Below, one piece after another: positions 19,001-30,100 of a DNA stretch of 64,000 nucleotides (within the stretch, counting starts at the first letter, position 1; each line of letters starts with the position of its first letter). The notes under the pieces are model-generated. The model was not told the origin of the DNA and searched no databases. It saw only the letters and a list, made by a program, of their open reading frames with translations. The position numbers were made by a program, and so were the translations under genes. The DNA comes from Reichenbachiella ulvae (GTDB lineage Bacteria > Bacteroidota > Bacteroidia > Cytophagales > Cyclobacteriaceae), in assembly GCF_025833875.1 (NCBI RefSeq), contig NZ_JAOYOD010000001.1:1-64000 (forward strand), written 5' to 3'.

Positions 19001-20364
19001 GCCCAGGAGGTTATAGTGGCTCCATCAGTGGATGGACTTACCCCTGCATCTGCTTTGAACCACATCCTTAAATCTGAGCCTAATCCACCGGGTGCTTCCC
19101 CTGTGGTGGCTAAAGTAAAGTAAGTTCCATGATCCAGATCAACAGCGCTAAATGTAATTGTGTTATTAGAAAGTATGTCTGCGGCTGTTTCGGTCGCTCC
19201 GGTTGTGAAATCAGTATCAGTGTCTGCTAGTAATTTAAAATCACTAGCAACTGCTCCTCCTAATCCTAAACTTGCTATGTCAAAAGTAATAGAGATAGAA
19301 CCCGCATCTCCACCAGTTCCTAATTCGGAAAAGTACCATGTTCTGCCACATCTAAAATTGACTGTACTTGGAATGCCTGATTGAGTAGCAAGAAGTGATC
19401 CGTCATCATTACCAATGATTACAAATTGTTCATCGCTGGAAAATGCCCCTCCCTTGTCCAAAGTAATGATGCCATCACTATTCATTGATTTAGATTTTTG
19501 CTGGTCCAATGAGGAACTAACATCATAACCTATACCGGTAATGTCATTGTCAAATCCTCCTCCTGTTATCCAGATTGTAGTCCCATCTGAGGCTATATAA
19601 TCTCTAGTGAGACTAATGCCGTATTTGATTGCCAAGTAGGTTTCAACCTGTGCAAGTTCTGAGTCAGAAATTTCGTTGTTGTAAACAACCACTTCGGCAA
19701 TTCTTCCATCCATATTGTTGCCATTTTGAAAGGCTCCTATCTGAATGGCTCCACCATCCGTGAAGGAGGTTGTGGATGTGTTACTTGCTATCTGGTTTCC
19801 ATTGAGATTTAGAATGTTGTCCAAAGTGCCCCCTGTATTTCCTCTAAACCTACCTGAAATAATATAGGGTGATCCAGAAGTAATCGAGCTGCCCGAAAGA
19901 ATGGGAGAGCCATGAAAAAGGGTTGGAGCATCACCACTGGCATTATTGATAAATAAAGCATGATTACCTGAAGCCCCAGAGGAAATTAGATTGTTGTTGA
20001 TGGTGGTATTATCAATAATTGTCACCACAATTTTCGTATATGCATTTCCTGCACCTAGAAGACTTGTCGCGGTAGTCGTGAAATAATCACCGTCAGGATT
20101 GATAAAATCAACAACAGGGTTGAAATTAAGATTGTCAGTTGTGTTGTTTCGGTATTCTGGTGTGCCATTGTTAGTAGCACTTGTTCCTGTAGGGCTTTGG
20201 TCAGTCCATGTGTCCAATTCTGTTCCGTCAATTGTTGTAGAGGTACCAGCATCTGCTTTGAGCCATAAAACTAATTCTGTATCCCCAATCCCTCCAGGGT
20301 TTTGAGCATTGACAGAAAAAACAGCCAATATTAAGAATAGGTTAAATAAGGTGGTTTTTCTCAT
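16066..20364 (-). CDS. Secreted protein with three LamG-type lectin repeat units and T9SS sorting domain
   Basis: A 1432-residue protein. I chose the ATG at 20364 because it begins a clean signal peptide (MRKTTLFNLFLILAVFSVNAQ); a TTG start 45 bases upstream would bury it. Three long repeats each open with a P-G-G-x-x-x-x-L-x-x-W-F/L-K-A-D/N-x-G motif (near residues 22, 415 and 835) and contain a concanavalin A-like LamG fold with the recurring phrase E-S/T-Y-L-A-L/I-K-Y-G. Each is followed by an Ig-like stretch of the kind seen in Bacteroidota adhesins. The C terminus has a T9SS type A domain (IELFPNPAKN to RKIVINK). It is likely a surface adhesin or carbohydrate-binding protein; no enzyme motif is seen. 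Confidence 0.85.
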   Translation of the reverse strand: MRKTTLFNLFLILAVFSVNAQNPGGIGDTELVLWLKADAGTSTTIDGTELDTWTDQSPTGTSATNNGTPEYRNNTTDNLNFNPVVDFINPDGDYFTTTATSLLGAGNAYTKIVVTIIDNTTINNNLISSGASGNHALFINNASGDAPTLFHGSPILSGSSITSGSPYIISGRFRGNTGGTLDNILNLNGNQIASNTSTTSFTDGGAIQIGAFQNGNNMDGRIAEVVVYNNEISDSELAQVETYLAIKYGISLTRDYIASDGTTIWITGGGFDNDITGIGYDVSSSLDQQKSKSMNSDGIITLDKGGAFSSDEQFVIIGNDDGSLLATQSGIPSTVNFRCGRTWYFSELGTGGDAGSISITFDIASLGLGGAVASDFKLLADTDTDFTTGATETAADILSNNTITFSAVDLDHGTYFTLATTGEAPGGLGSDLRMWFKADAGVSPSTDGATITSWAGQSNLSATATPSGDPAYVDNSTDNINYNPSVDFDGTGDFFTTDQIGTIGTSSDYTKLVVAVLHNTTGANNLVSADDVGSSHAIYFNGSSTPTIYQGNTNFYSGGTVTANEPVLIAVRYGFNGSLNNIININGLQSVTSPSSSQQPFSDNGGINLGTFNSQNANVLNGYISEAIIYNESLSDAEIKQIESYLAIKYGIALDQSSPTDYVNSNGTVIWDATTNSGYDNGLIGIARDDASGLNQGKSTLQVGNNSFTVARGDITTPETFAQNQSSIILGHNGQALTESATEIPTSGIVTSRLGIEFKLDITNFSETLDLLIDLDNATGVTFNNQMELMIDEDGDGDFTTGFVRRIGASSSDNTEKTVYFDNITINDGEVITLGTQIAAHGPGGISSNLAVWFKANEGVIGSSPVTTWSDQSSNEDDAASTGTGPSYTENAINSNPALRYSGTEDLFTTTVDDGTNSSFDIFAVASASAFSATSENNGIIQGSATSFSSSQNIGMWITENGELSGRVIQNDATIVDYPTTTILTTNTPYLLNNFADGAGTSGQLINGLSASVAQVYNNTVGDWSAFGIGRQENDEWQGDIAEVIAYNQKLSTNDQRQVESYLALKYGLTIDQSSPSDYYDSQTTTIWDATTFSTYSNDIAGIGRDDFSDLDQRSSRSANSDSRVIIEKSSGFSTDRVFYIWGNDNDVMESKDETDFPGGEGLEGRVARTWHIEIQNDNGNVDVTFDLSGLLPVNTSDLRLLIDQDQDGLFNDETVAGSGIISGATNPSAGLYQFSGVNLDDGDNFTIATIDMTNSPLPVVFSDFSLELINQTVVIDWITSSEIENNYFEIERSSDQRNWISIQRVNGAGNSNQELRYSIQDLHPNQGTNYYRIKQTDFDGSFSFSDTKSIYLTPFIELFPNPAKNNINVAIRSSNYVNIVFQDLAGKQIKLPVSQNNNQYSLNTQHLPSGLYLITISTETYQVQRKIVINK

Positions 20365-20784
20365 CTTAAAGTCTACTTTCCATACATGCAAAAGCTTCCA
20401 ATTAGTCAATCATTTCAGGTTATTAAATAATATTGATCACTTAATAATAAACCAATATTTTGATGAAATATTGTCTGAAACACACAGTGTGTGAATCAAT
20501 AATTGGAATTCAAACTTAGGGATTCTAATCCAATTGTAGATAGCTTCACCCTAGCTATTTATTTTCTCAAGATTGGAATGTAATTATTCAAGGATGGATT
20601 ATTAAATAATTGATGGATTTAAGGGTTTTTTTAGGATCTTTCAAATTTCTTTATTCAATAGATCGATAGGCCAATCCTATTTTATATTTTCGTACAAATT
20701 TCGTGTCTTTAATATTTAATGTAATGCTAAGACACAAAGTTGTGCCAGCGTATAGAAATCTCTAACTAGCTTAACTACTAAACA
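20365..20784. promoter_or_regulatory. 420-bp divergent intergenic region with candidate promoter and dyad
   Basis: The region separates the LamG gene (minus) from the glycosyltransferase operon (plus). On the minus strand 20511-20518 reads TAAGTTTG, a perfect TAnnTTTG, about 147 bases before the LamG gene start; there is no matching -33 box. A short dyad CACAC-AGT-GTGTG at 20481-20493 lies just downstream of that box and could be an operator. No clear plus-strand promoter is seen. A 13-codon frame at 20724-20765 is too short to call. Confidence 0.3.
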
Positions 20785-21996
20785 ATGCACGTTGTTCTTT
20801 TTTCTGTTGAGGTTGCCATATTTGCCTTTTTTCTGGCTTCAGCAGCCTATGTTTTCTTTTTTTCCTTTTTCGGTCTGTTTTATAAAAGGAAATCTTCATC
20901 AATCAATCAAAACACATTTAAGAGGTTTGCCATTCTGATTCCAGCTTATAAGGAAGATGCAGTTATTCTATCTGTAGCTGACTCTATGTTACAGATAGAT
21001 TACCCTAGTGATTTTTATGATGTTTACATTATAGCTGACCATATGCAGCCAGAAACCTTGGTCGCATTGAGGGGGAAGGATGTTGAGCTCGTTGAAGTCA
21101 AATTCGAAAGCAGTACCAAGACCAAATCTCTTAACTTCTGTTTGGATTCGATGGATACCTCCAAATATGACATGGTTGTAATAAGTGATGCTGATAATAT
21201 TTTTGCAAAGGACTTCTTAGCCATTGTTAATGATTATGCCCAGATGGGTTACTCTTCCATACAAGGAAGGAGGGTAGCTAAAAATTCCAATACTGATTTG
21301 GCAGTTTTAGATGGGGCCAGCGAGGCGATCAATAATCATATTTTTAGGAAAGGCCCAAACGCGATTGGTTTATCTGCTTCCTTAATTGGCTCGGGTATGG
21401 CCTTTCAAATTGATGAGGTGGTATCATGCTTAAAGGAGATAAAGGCGATTGGAGGGTTCGATAAGGTGCTTCAGTTGAAAATTATTGAGCGAGGCAATAG
21501 GATTTTGTATTTAGATCACGCTTTGGTCTATGATGAGAAAACTGATTCCATTGATAATTTTAAAAATCAGAGAAGAAGGTGGTTGTCAAGTCAATACAAA
21601 TACCTTCTTAAGTATTTGGGGCAAGGTTCTTTGAATTTGATCAAAGGACGTTTTGATTATTTTAATATTGCGGTGCTTCACAATTTATTCCTTCCTAGAG
21701 TTATTAATTTGGGTTGCCTCTTCCTATTGTCTTTGATGACTTATTTATTGTCAGACTTTTTACAACTACCTTATTGGTATTGGAGTGGTACATTTCTTTT
21801 GTATGTGGTTGCAATGTTGATGGCAATGCCCAGAAGGATGTTTGGTAAGAAACTATTTAGATCAATGCTTAGTTTACCACAAACTTTTTGGTCTATGTTT
21901 TTGCTTTTGTTCAAACTAAAAGGAGCGGATAAGAAATTTATTCATACCCAACATAGCCAAGTAGAAGTGGATGAGGATGTAGTAAATTCTAAATAA
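20785..21996 (+). CDS. Processive-type family 2 glycosyltransferase, membrane bound
   Basis: A 403-residue protein. An N-terminal membrane helix (about 4-28) leads into a GT-A fold (about 45-270) with I-P-A-Y-K-E-D, the metal-binding D-A-D in VVISDADN, and QRRRW near residue 268. C-terminal membrane helices follow (about 290-385). QxxRW with flanking helices is typical of processive synthases such as hyaluronan, NodC or poly-GlcNAc synthases, so it may polymerise or extend a chain at the inner membrane. The donor sugar cannot be read. The stop TAA shares its last base with the ATG of the next gene, so the two are translationally coupled. Confidence 0.85.
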   Translation: MHVVLFSVEVAIFAFFLASAAYVFFFSFFGLFYKRKSSSINQNTFKRFAILIPAYKEDAVILSVADSMLQIDYPSDFYDVYIIADHMQPETLVALRGKDVELVEVKFESSTKTKSLNFCLDSMDTSKYDMVVISDADNIFAKDFLAIVNDYAQMGYSSIQGRRVAKNSNTDLAVLDGASEAINNHIFRKGPNAIGLSASLIGSGMAFQIDEVVSCLKEIKAIGGFDKVLQLKIIERGNRILYLDHALVYDEKTDSIDNFKNQRRRWLSSQYKYLLKYLGQGSLNLIKGRFDYFNIAVLHNLFLPRVINLGCLFLLSLMTYLLSDFLQLPYWYWSGTFLLYVVAMLMAMPRRMFGKKLFRSMLSLPQTFWSMFLLLFKLKGADKKFIHTQHSQVEVDEDVVNSK

Positions 21997-22877
21997 TGGA
22001 AATGAAGCAGCCACTGGTCTCATTGATTACCATCAATTATAATACTGAAGATTACACTCTTGAGTTGTTGGCGTCTCTACAGGAGTCGGAATATGAAAAT
22101 TGGGAACTAATTATTGTTGATAATTCATCAAGAGTTGATCCAACTGATAAGTTAAATTCACTGGGGAATAAGGTGAATTATTATCGTTCAGAGCAGAATC
22201 TTGGATTCGCTGGAGGAAACAATAAGGGGGTTGAATTGGCAAATGGAGAATATTACTTTTTTGTCAATAATGATACTGAAGTTACCCCAACACTCATCGG
22301 AGATCTCATTGAGAAATTTCAGTCAAATCCACATATCGGGCTTCTATCTCCCAAAATTGTTTATCATAATACCAACATAATTCAATATGCAGGGTACACA
22401 GAATTGACTCAGCTGACCTTAAGGAATGAGGCAGTTGGTAACAAAAGAGAAGATAATGGGGAGTTCGAGTCTTTCATCCCAACTCCCTATGCACATGGTG
22501 CGGCTATGATGACCAGTCGAGAGGTAGTAAATAATGTAGGGTTGATGCCTGAGTTGTTTTTTTTATACTATGAAGAGGTAGACTGGAGTCAAAGTATCAA
22601 GGAGGCTGGATACGAAATTTGGGTTGATCAGGCAGCCAAGATTTATCACAAAGAGTCTATGTCGATTGGCAAAGGTAACCCGCTCAAGACTTATTATTTG
22701 ACTAGAAATAGAATTTTGTTTTGCCGAAGACATAGAGATTTTTTTCAAAACTTTTTGTTTTTTTCTTATTCCTGGTTGTTCGTATTACCACTTAAATCTT
22801 TGCAATACTTGATTAAGAGAGATCAAAAGCAACTCAAAGCCTTTGTGAATGCTTATTACTGGCATTTGAAAAACTAA
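21996..22877 (+). CDS. Family 2 glycosyltransferase (rhamnosyltransferase-like)
   Basis: A 293-residue GT-A protein. It opens with VSLITINYNTEDYTLE, then NLGFAGGNNKG and a D-x-D equivalent in FVNNDTEV, followed by the E-E-V-D-W-S motif of WcaA/RfbN-type rhamnosyl or related transferases (FFLYYEEVDWSQ). It probably adds one sugar to a lipid-linked repeat unit at the cytoplasmic face. It is the second gene of a three-gene operon, overlapping the first by one base and ending 7 bases before the third. Confidence 0.85.
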   Translation: MEMKQPLVSLITINYNTEDYTLELLASLQESEYENWELIIVDNSSRVDPTDKLNSLGNKVNYYRSEQNLGFAGGNNKGVELANGEYYFFVNNDTEVTPTLIGDLIEKFQSNPHIGLLSPKIVYHNTNIIQYAGYTELTQLTLRNEAVGNKREDNGEFESFIPTPYAHGAAMMTSREVVNNVGLMPELFFLYYEEVDWSQSIKEAGYEIWVDQAAKIYHKESMSIGKGNPLKTYYLTRNRILFCRRHRDFFQNFLFFSYSWLFVLPLKSLQYLIKRDQKQLKAFVNAYYWHLKN

Positions 22878-22884
22878 CCTTATT

Positions 22885-23997
22885 ATGACCAAAAAAATAA
22901 GAGTTCTTGAATCCATTCGACAAGGAATGGTTGGTGGAGGAGAGACGCATGTTTACGATTTGTCCACTAGACTTAATAAAGAATTGTTCGAACCGATCGT
23001 TTTATCCTTTACAGATGGAGAGATGGTGACTGCACTTAGAGATAGTGGGATTGAGACACATGTTATTCATACTACTAGACCTTTTGATACGAAAGTGGTC
23101 CAAAGCGTAATAAGCCTTATTAAAGAACGCGATATTGATATTGTACATGCCCATGGTACCAGAGCAGCTTCTAATGTCTTGAAAGCGGCGAAAAAGGTAG
23201 GGAAGCCCGTTATTTATACCGTTCATGGCTGGTCATTCAATTTGAATCAAAGTTGGCCTGTGAAATTTCTGAGAAAGCAAATTGAAGGTTACATTGCTCG
23301 AAGAACGAACCTAAATATTTGCGTGTCTGAATCTAATAGGAGTACAGGTAAAAAAGAGTTGAGAGGCTTTGAATCAATTGTGATCAACAATGGTGTGTCT
23401 CTAGAAAAATTTGATCATTCAATTAGTTCTTTCAGTATTGCTACTGAAATCGGAAAGAAGGAGGGGGAGATTTGGTTGGGTTTTCTAGCGAGAATGACTT
23501 TTCAAAAAGATCCATTAACCCTATTGAGGGCATTTAAAATAGCTCTTGAAAAAAAATCCAATTTGAGATTGTTGATGGTGGGCAGTGGAGAGCTAGAACA
23601 GGAGGTTAGAGAGTTTGTGACTAAGGAACGGTTGCACGAAAAGGTTAAAATGTTGCCATTTAGAGCTGATGTGCCGGCTATATTAAGTGCAATTGATATT
23701 TATTGTCTTCCTTCCTTATGGGAAGGTTTGCCTATTGGAATATTGGAGGCGATGGCTATGAAAAAGCCTGTAATTGCTACTCGCGTAGATGGTTCTAAAG
23801 AAATTGTCAATGATAACGTAGGAGTCTTAATAGAAAAGGAAAATGTGGATGAAATGGCAAAAGCGATGATTGATTTGTCTTCTAGTCAAGACCGACTATC
23901 AAGTATGGGTGAAAACGCTTATCAAATGATATTGAAGTCTTTTTCAGTTGAACAAATGGTTGAGAAGACTGAGGGAGCCTACCAAAGAATTCTATAA
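22885..23997 (+). CDS. Family 4 glycosyltransferase (GT-B fold)
   Basis: A 370-residue protein. The N-terminal domain carries the G-G-G-E-T-H loop and DIVHAHGTRAA; the C-terminal GT1/GT4 nucleotide-sugar domain has GFLARMTFQKDP, LLMVGSGELE, the conserved E-G-L-P-I-G-I-L-E-A-M-A and later DGSKEIV. This is the usual retaining GT4 layout for surface-polysaccharide assembly. Donor and acceptor are unknown. It closes the operon that begins at 20785; an AT-rich inverted repeat at about 24037-24085 may mark its 3' end, but it has no GC core. Confidence 0.85.
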   Translation: MTKKIRVLESIRQGMVGGGETHVYDLSTRLNKELFEPIVLSFTDGEMVTALRDSGIETHVIHTTRPFDTKVVQSVISLIKERDIDIVHAHGTRAASNVLKAAKKVGKPVIYTVHGWSFNLNQSWPVKFLRKQIEGYIARRTNLNICVSESNRSTGKKELRGFESIVINNGVSLEKFDHSISSFSIATEIGKKEGEIWLGFLARMTFQKDPLTLLRAFKIALEKKSNLRLLMVGSGELEQEVREFVTKERLHEKVKMLPFRADVPAILSAIDIYCLPSLWEGLPIGILEAMAMKKPVIATRVDGSKEIVNDNVGVLIEKENVDEMAKAMIDLSSSQDRLSSMGENAYQMILKSFSVEQMVEKTEGAYQRIL

Positions 23998-24036
23998 AAA
24001 AAATGTACTACCTAGTTTTGGGTATTAAGCCCTAAG

Positions 24037-24085
24037 TAATTTTACTTTTAGTAGTTATTATTGTATTATTAGAAGTAAATAATTA
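24037..24085 (+). terminator. Weak AT-rich inverted repeat after the glycosyltransferase operon
   Basis: The stretch at 24037-24050 pairs imperfectly with 24069-24085 and lies 40 bases after the GT4 stop codon. It is almost entirely A and T, so its strength as a terminator is doubtful; it may instead be upstream regulatory DNA for the following gene. Confidence 0.25.
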
Positions 24086-24100
24086 AAAACGGGCTTATAA

Positions 24101-24132
24101 TTTATAATTATCTCAAGATAGTGGTAGCTTTG
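24101..24132 (+). promoter_or_regulatory. Candidate promoter for the giant esterase/lectin pair
   Basis: TAGCTTTG at 24125-24132 is a perfect match to the Bacteroidota TAnnTTTG -7 element. At the expected spacing the -33 site reads TTTA rather than TTTG. Transcription would begin near 24139 and leave a leader of about 58 bases before the ATG at 24197. Confidence 0.4.
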
Positions 24133-24196
24133 TTAAGACTTTAGAACAGCCAGCGTAAAGTTCAATTTTAATAACCAAGATCTAAACCACTAACCT

Positions 24197-27100
24197 ATGA
24201 ACTTTTTGCGTCTGGGATTTACTATAGTATCTTTACTATTATCCCTCTCTCTATCTGCCCAAGTTTTTGACGTCAATGATCCTATCGTTGATTATGATGA
24301 AGCAAATCCCCCATCTAATCCTTCCACAGGTCAAATTGCGAAATGGGTTCGTACTCCCGGAGTAAGCTGGAATACCAATCAATGGAAATGTTATGTCCTC
24401 AATGGTATGGCTTTTCGCCTACGTTTTCCAAATAATTATGATCCGAATAGAGCGGAAGAATATCCTATTATTCTAATCCTACATGGTTTGGGTTTTAGTA
24501 ATGGCGATAAGTATATGAACGAGAGACATTTGAATAATTCAGGTGCCAGGCCTATGAAAATGCGATTAATCAAGGAAAATATGATGGTTTTGTATTGTCT
24601 CCTCAGTCTAACAATGGTTGGTTTAGTGAGCCTCATATAGCAAACATGGAGATCATTTTTGATCAAATTGTTGAGGAATTAAATGTTAATAAAAGTAGAA
24701 TAGTAATCAACGGACGTTCAGGTGGAGCTCAAAATACATGGCTCTTTGTTCAAGATCACCCAGAAACTTATGCGGGTTTGATGCCTATGTCAGGTGTGAA
24801 GAGTACTTCAACAGATAATTTACAGGCTTTGAGACATGTGCCTATTTGGATTTTTCAAGGTGAACTAGATGATTCACCTTCTCCTGAATTCACAGAATCT
24901 CATATCGCCAAATTAAATACTGTTAACAATAATGTTAGATATACCATGTACAAAAATGGTGGACATGGTATTTTTAATAATGGATATGCTGAGTCAGATT
25001 ATTTCTCATATATAGAAAGTAGGCATAAAGCCAACCCTGTGGTTCTTACTGGAAATTATTTTAATGTGTTTGATAATTCCAGTAAGGTCGTTTATGAGTT
25101 TGTTCCAAGGAATGAACCATGTCCAGGTGAAACAGTGGCTGTGACTTTAGGTTTAACTGCGGGATTTGATGATTATGAATGGAGGAAAGATGGCCAGCTG
25201 TTAAATGCATCAACTAACGAAATTGTAGCTACTGAATTTGGTGTCTATGATGTTAGATATTTAGAAAATGGAGAATGGAGTGAGTGGTCTCCTGCTCCAG
25301 TTGAAATCAAGTTGAAACCTGCAACAGAAACTCCAGATATTCAGTTAGTTGAAAATGAAAGTGTTGCTCTCCCTAGTCCTGATGGCAGTGTTTCAGTAGA
25401 TTTAGAATTACCTCAGGGATATGCACAATATGAATGGAGAAAGGTGTCAGACAACTCATTGGTGAGTACTGATCGTATTGTGACTATTTCAGAACCAGAT
25501 TATTATGTAGCTAAGGTTACTGAGAATTTTGGTTGTTCTAGTAATGATTCAAGTCCCTTACACATTATAGATGCCTTAGCTGCTAATGGACCTGAGGATC
25601 CATTAAGTGTCAATGGATTAGCATTATCCAAAACCGAAATAAAAATTATATGGACAACGGATCCAAATGATCAAAATCCAGCTTCATATTTTGAGGTTTT
25701 CAGAGAAAAAGCTGGAGATGCATTGGAATTTGTTGATAAAGTTGCCTCTGGTGCCACAGAATATATAGATGAGGGTCTAGAGCCTGATACAGAATACACT
25801 TATCAAATAAGGGCTATTAACGAGAATGCAGCGTCAAATGCTGTTTCAACCCCTCAGATTGAGACTCTAGTTGATGTCGTAAATCCAACCCCACCAACTA
25901 ATTTACATGTGGTATCTTCTAATTCATACAGTGTTGCCTTAGACTGGGATGATGCGACGGATGATGTTGGTGTCTATCGTTATGATGTTTATAAGGAAGG
26001 AGCTAAAGTATTGTCGACTGAATTGTCAGAGGCCACAGTTTATAATTTATTACCTAACAATATTTATAGGTTTTATGTAGTAGCCAGAGACATTACGGGT
26101 AATGTGTCTGCTCAAAGTGAAAGAGTTGTAATGGTCACTACCGTAAATACCAATGCGCTCGCAATTTTTCCATTCGAAGGTTCGACTGATGACCTGTCTG
26201 GTAATGGAACTTCTACAAGTACCAATGGTAATCCTGTTTATTCAACGGACTTCATGCAGGGAGCTTCCAGTTTAGAATTTGATGGTAATGGTGATTACTT
26301 AGATTTGGATAGGAACGACTTGTTTATTCACAATGATGTAGCAGAGCGTACCGTAGTATTTTGGATGAAGTCATTGGACTTATCTGGAAACCATGATGTT
26401 TTTGATGAAGGAGGGTCCACCAATGGTTTTGCTATTAGAACTGTCGGCAGTACAATTGATTTCACCGTTCAAGATAATCATGATATTAGGTCTGTTACTT
26501 CAACCATTTCTCTTGATACATGGGTGCATGTAGCGGCCATTTTCAACAATGGAACGATGACTTTGTATCTTGATGGTGTTCAGGCAGCCATAGATAGCAA
26601 TTTGCCATACACTGAAATATCAGCACATGGTGATGGTGGAGGCCTAGGAGGAACTAATGGTAGTAATGCATTTGATCAGAATAGCAGCAATTTCATAGGG
26701 AGAATTGATGACTTGCAGATATATGATGTGGCTTTGTCCGCTACTGATATCCAAGCGTTAATGAATCCTGCCGAGGTGGTTACAATCCCGGATAATGAAG
26801 TTTTGGCACCTACTGAACTCAATGCTGTAGCAACATCTTATGATGAAATAGATATTTCTTGGATAGATAATTCAGATAATGAAATTGAATTCCAAATCTT
26901 TAGATCAACTGAAGGACAACCTTATTTGCCAATCCAAAATGTTGGTGCCAATGTTACCTCATACTCTGATATAGATTTAAGTCCTGAAACTACCTATTCA
27001 TATCAAGTAGTTGCTATTTCAGATTACAATAAATCGGAAGTAACCTTGGAGAGTGTCGCTTCAATTGCCAATTTTAAATTTAATGGTGAGATTCTTGATG

Positions 27101-30100
27101 AATCAGGTTTGGGAGTTCAAAGCGGTGTTTCTGGAAATATTTCTTTCAATGATATCGACAAAGCAGAAGGGTCTCATGCCATTGAGTTTGATGGTTCTAG
27201 TTACCTGAATATGGATAATGGGAATCAGTTTATTCATTCTGAGTTTACTCAAAGATCTATTGCTTTTTGGTTTAAAAGCTTTGATGTCTCTGGTGTTCAA
27301 GATATATATGACGAAGGTGGATCTACTAATGGTATTGGTGTTCGTATAGATGGAGACAATATAGATTTGACAGTACAGAATGGTCATGCAATATTTCCTC
27401 TTTTAGCCCCAATAAGCAGAAATACCTGGCATCACTTTATGGGGGTTTTTGACAATGGAAGCACACGGATTTATATTGATGGAAGCCTTACTGCCGAGAG
27501 AAATGATATTAGCTATTCGATCGTAAACAGTCATGGAAATGATGGTGGACTGGGAGGAACCAATAGCAGTAATGCGTTTGATGTTGTTTCGGACAGATTT
27601 ACTGGTTTGATTGATGATTTTTATGTTTTTGATATAGCCGCAGATGCTTTTGTAGAAGAGTTGTCTAGTTTAGGTGGCGCTCAAAACAGTGCTACTACCT
27701 GGCCATTGCCAGCCGCTCCAGTAGCAGTTAATGATTTAAGTGTTTCTTCAGTTTCTTATGAGGAAATTGAACTTAGTTTCACAGATCAGTCTACTGACGA
27801 AGATTACTTTGAATTGTATAGATCGATCAACGATGAGACAAATTATCAATTAATCGCTCAGATTGAGGGTAATGATGGAGCAATATCTTATCAGGATCAA
27901 AACCTCAGTACGAATATCCAATATTTCTACAAAGTAGCAGCTGTGAATGCTGGGGGTGTATCAGAATCTAACAGTACAAGTGCTTTTACTCTTAATCATA
28001 TTCCAATGGTTAACCAAGTAAATGACCTTACCATGCATCACAGTTCAATCTTTGAACTACCGATTTTGGCTACAGATGAAGATGGTGACATATTAACTCT
28101 ATCGGGGTCAAATATTCCGACATTTGGGGAGGTTATTGATTATGGTGATGGTAGTGGTTTATTAAGGTTTGCGCCAGCATCAACTGATCAAGGCACATAT
28201 TTAGACATAACTATTGAGGCCGCAGATGCCTTTGGAGGTGTTGCAAGTTCGGTGTTTAGTCTTGTAGTTAATAGTAACAATCTTCCAACAATTACATCAA
28301 TCGACAATGTTGTCATTGATGAAAGTTCAACTCTAATGGTACCGTTTACTGTAGAGGATGCAGAAGGAGTTGAACTTTTAGTATCAGAGGTAGATGTTCC
28401 AAACTTTTGCCTAGTGGAATTAGATGCGTCTGGTAATGGGCAGATTACAATTTCACCTGATTATGCTGATCATGGTGAGTATTTTGTTTCATTGAGTTTT
28501 ACAGATGCAGACGGAGCTGTTGCAACAGAAGAATTTAGCATAACTGTTAATGATATTGATCCGAACACCTCAATCTTTGTAAATCTTGTGAGTAATGTTG
28601 CGGCATCTACTCCTTGGAATAATGTTTCTTCTGTAAATAGTTATGCTTTGTTGGATGAAAATGGAGATGATTCGGGTATTTCATTTCAGTTACAGACAAC
28701 CTCCTGGAAAGCCTACAACCAAGGAGCCCAGACTGGAAATAACTCAGGAGTGGTGCCTGATCAAGTTTTGAAGGAATATTACTACTTCGGAATATTTGGA
28801 GCACCTGAAACTGTAGATGTACTTATTTCTGGTCTAGATCCAAATGTGCCATACGATTTTTCCTTTGTTGCGAGTAGTGTATGGACTGGAACTGCCGATA
28901 ATGGAACCACAGTCTATACAATAGGTAGTGAAAGTGCTTCTGTTTATGCAGATGGAAATACCGACAATTCAGCCGATTTGAATGGAATATATTCAGATGC
29001 AGCAGGAGATGTTATTGTTACCATGTCGAAAGCAGCAGGCACACCGGTAGGTTATTTGAATGGAATGAAGATAGTCACGGCACTAGGTGCCAATACAATT
29101 CCATCTGAACCAAGAGAGTTAGCATCTGAGTTAAATGGCGCAGTACTAGAATTGAGCTGGATTGATGCCCCATTCAATGAAGATGGATTTAATGTTTATA
29201 AGTCAGTTTCTTCAGGGGGACCATTTACTCAGGTAGCCCAAATTTTGGCAAATTCGGAATCATTTGCTGATGCAGATGTTACTCAAGGTGTGGAGTATTT
29301 CTATTACGTAACCTCGTACAATGAAAATGGCGAATCTGCAGGTTCTAATATAACAAGCTATTTGATTCCAAATACACCACCAATTATTACAGTAGAAAAC
29401 ACTTTGGTTGCCTATGCCAATCAATCTACTAATCTAGAATTTCTTGTAGAAGATATGCCGGACAATCAATTTACAATTGAAGTTCAGGGCTTACCTAGTT
29501 TTGGTATGTATACTCCTTCAGTAAATGGAGGGACTCTAACATTTAACCCAAGTTTAAATGATATTGGTGTTTACTCTGTAGATATTGATGTCGTAGATAA
29601 TATGGGTTTGACTACATCTGAATCGATAACTGTAAATGTTGAAGAGGAAAAAGTCTATGGAATTTCTGTCAATTTTAGTAGAAATAGTCTTGCATCCAGT
29701 CCATGGAATAATACAGCAAAGAACCCTGCAGTAGGAGATGTTTTTTCTTCTCTACTTGATGAAGACGGTAATGATACTGGCGTCAGTATAACCTTGCTGA
29801 CTGAATTTGGTGGTCAGTACAACGAGGGGGCGACAACAGGAGATAATTCAGGAGTAGTTCCTGACAATGTTCTCCAGGAGTATTATTACTGGGGAGTTTT
29901 TGGTTCTCCCAATACTGTGCAAATGAAGGTGTCTGGCCTGGATTATAACAACAAATATTCATTCAGTTTTGTGGGCAGTTCAGTCTTTAGAGGACTGAAT
30001 GTGGTTGATAATGGACATACAGAATATGCAATTGGTAATCAATCTGAGAGCTTATATGTTGAGGGTAATACACAAAATGTGGCTACCATAGAGAATGTAG

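Noticed and set aside
20724..20765. 13-codon leader peptide before the glycosyltransferase operon
   Set aside because: It is too short to tell from chance, with no repeated regulatory codons and no attenuator hairpin after it.
20744..24157. Shared GCCAGCGTA in the leaders of the operons at 20785 and 24197
   Set aside because: Nine shared bases in two places, with different spacing to the start codons and no matching promoter at the first site, may be chance.
24545..24556. Programmed ribosomal frameshift joining the two frames of the giant esterase
   Set aside because: There is no slippery heptamer or strong downstream hairpin at the site, and the intact paralogue uses one frame. A deletion or sequencing error is simpler.
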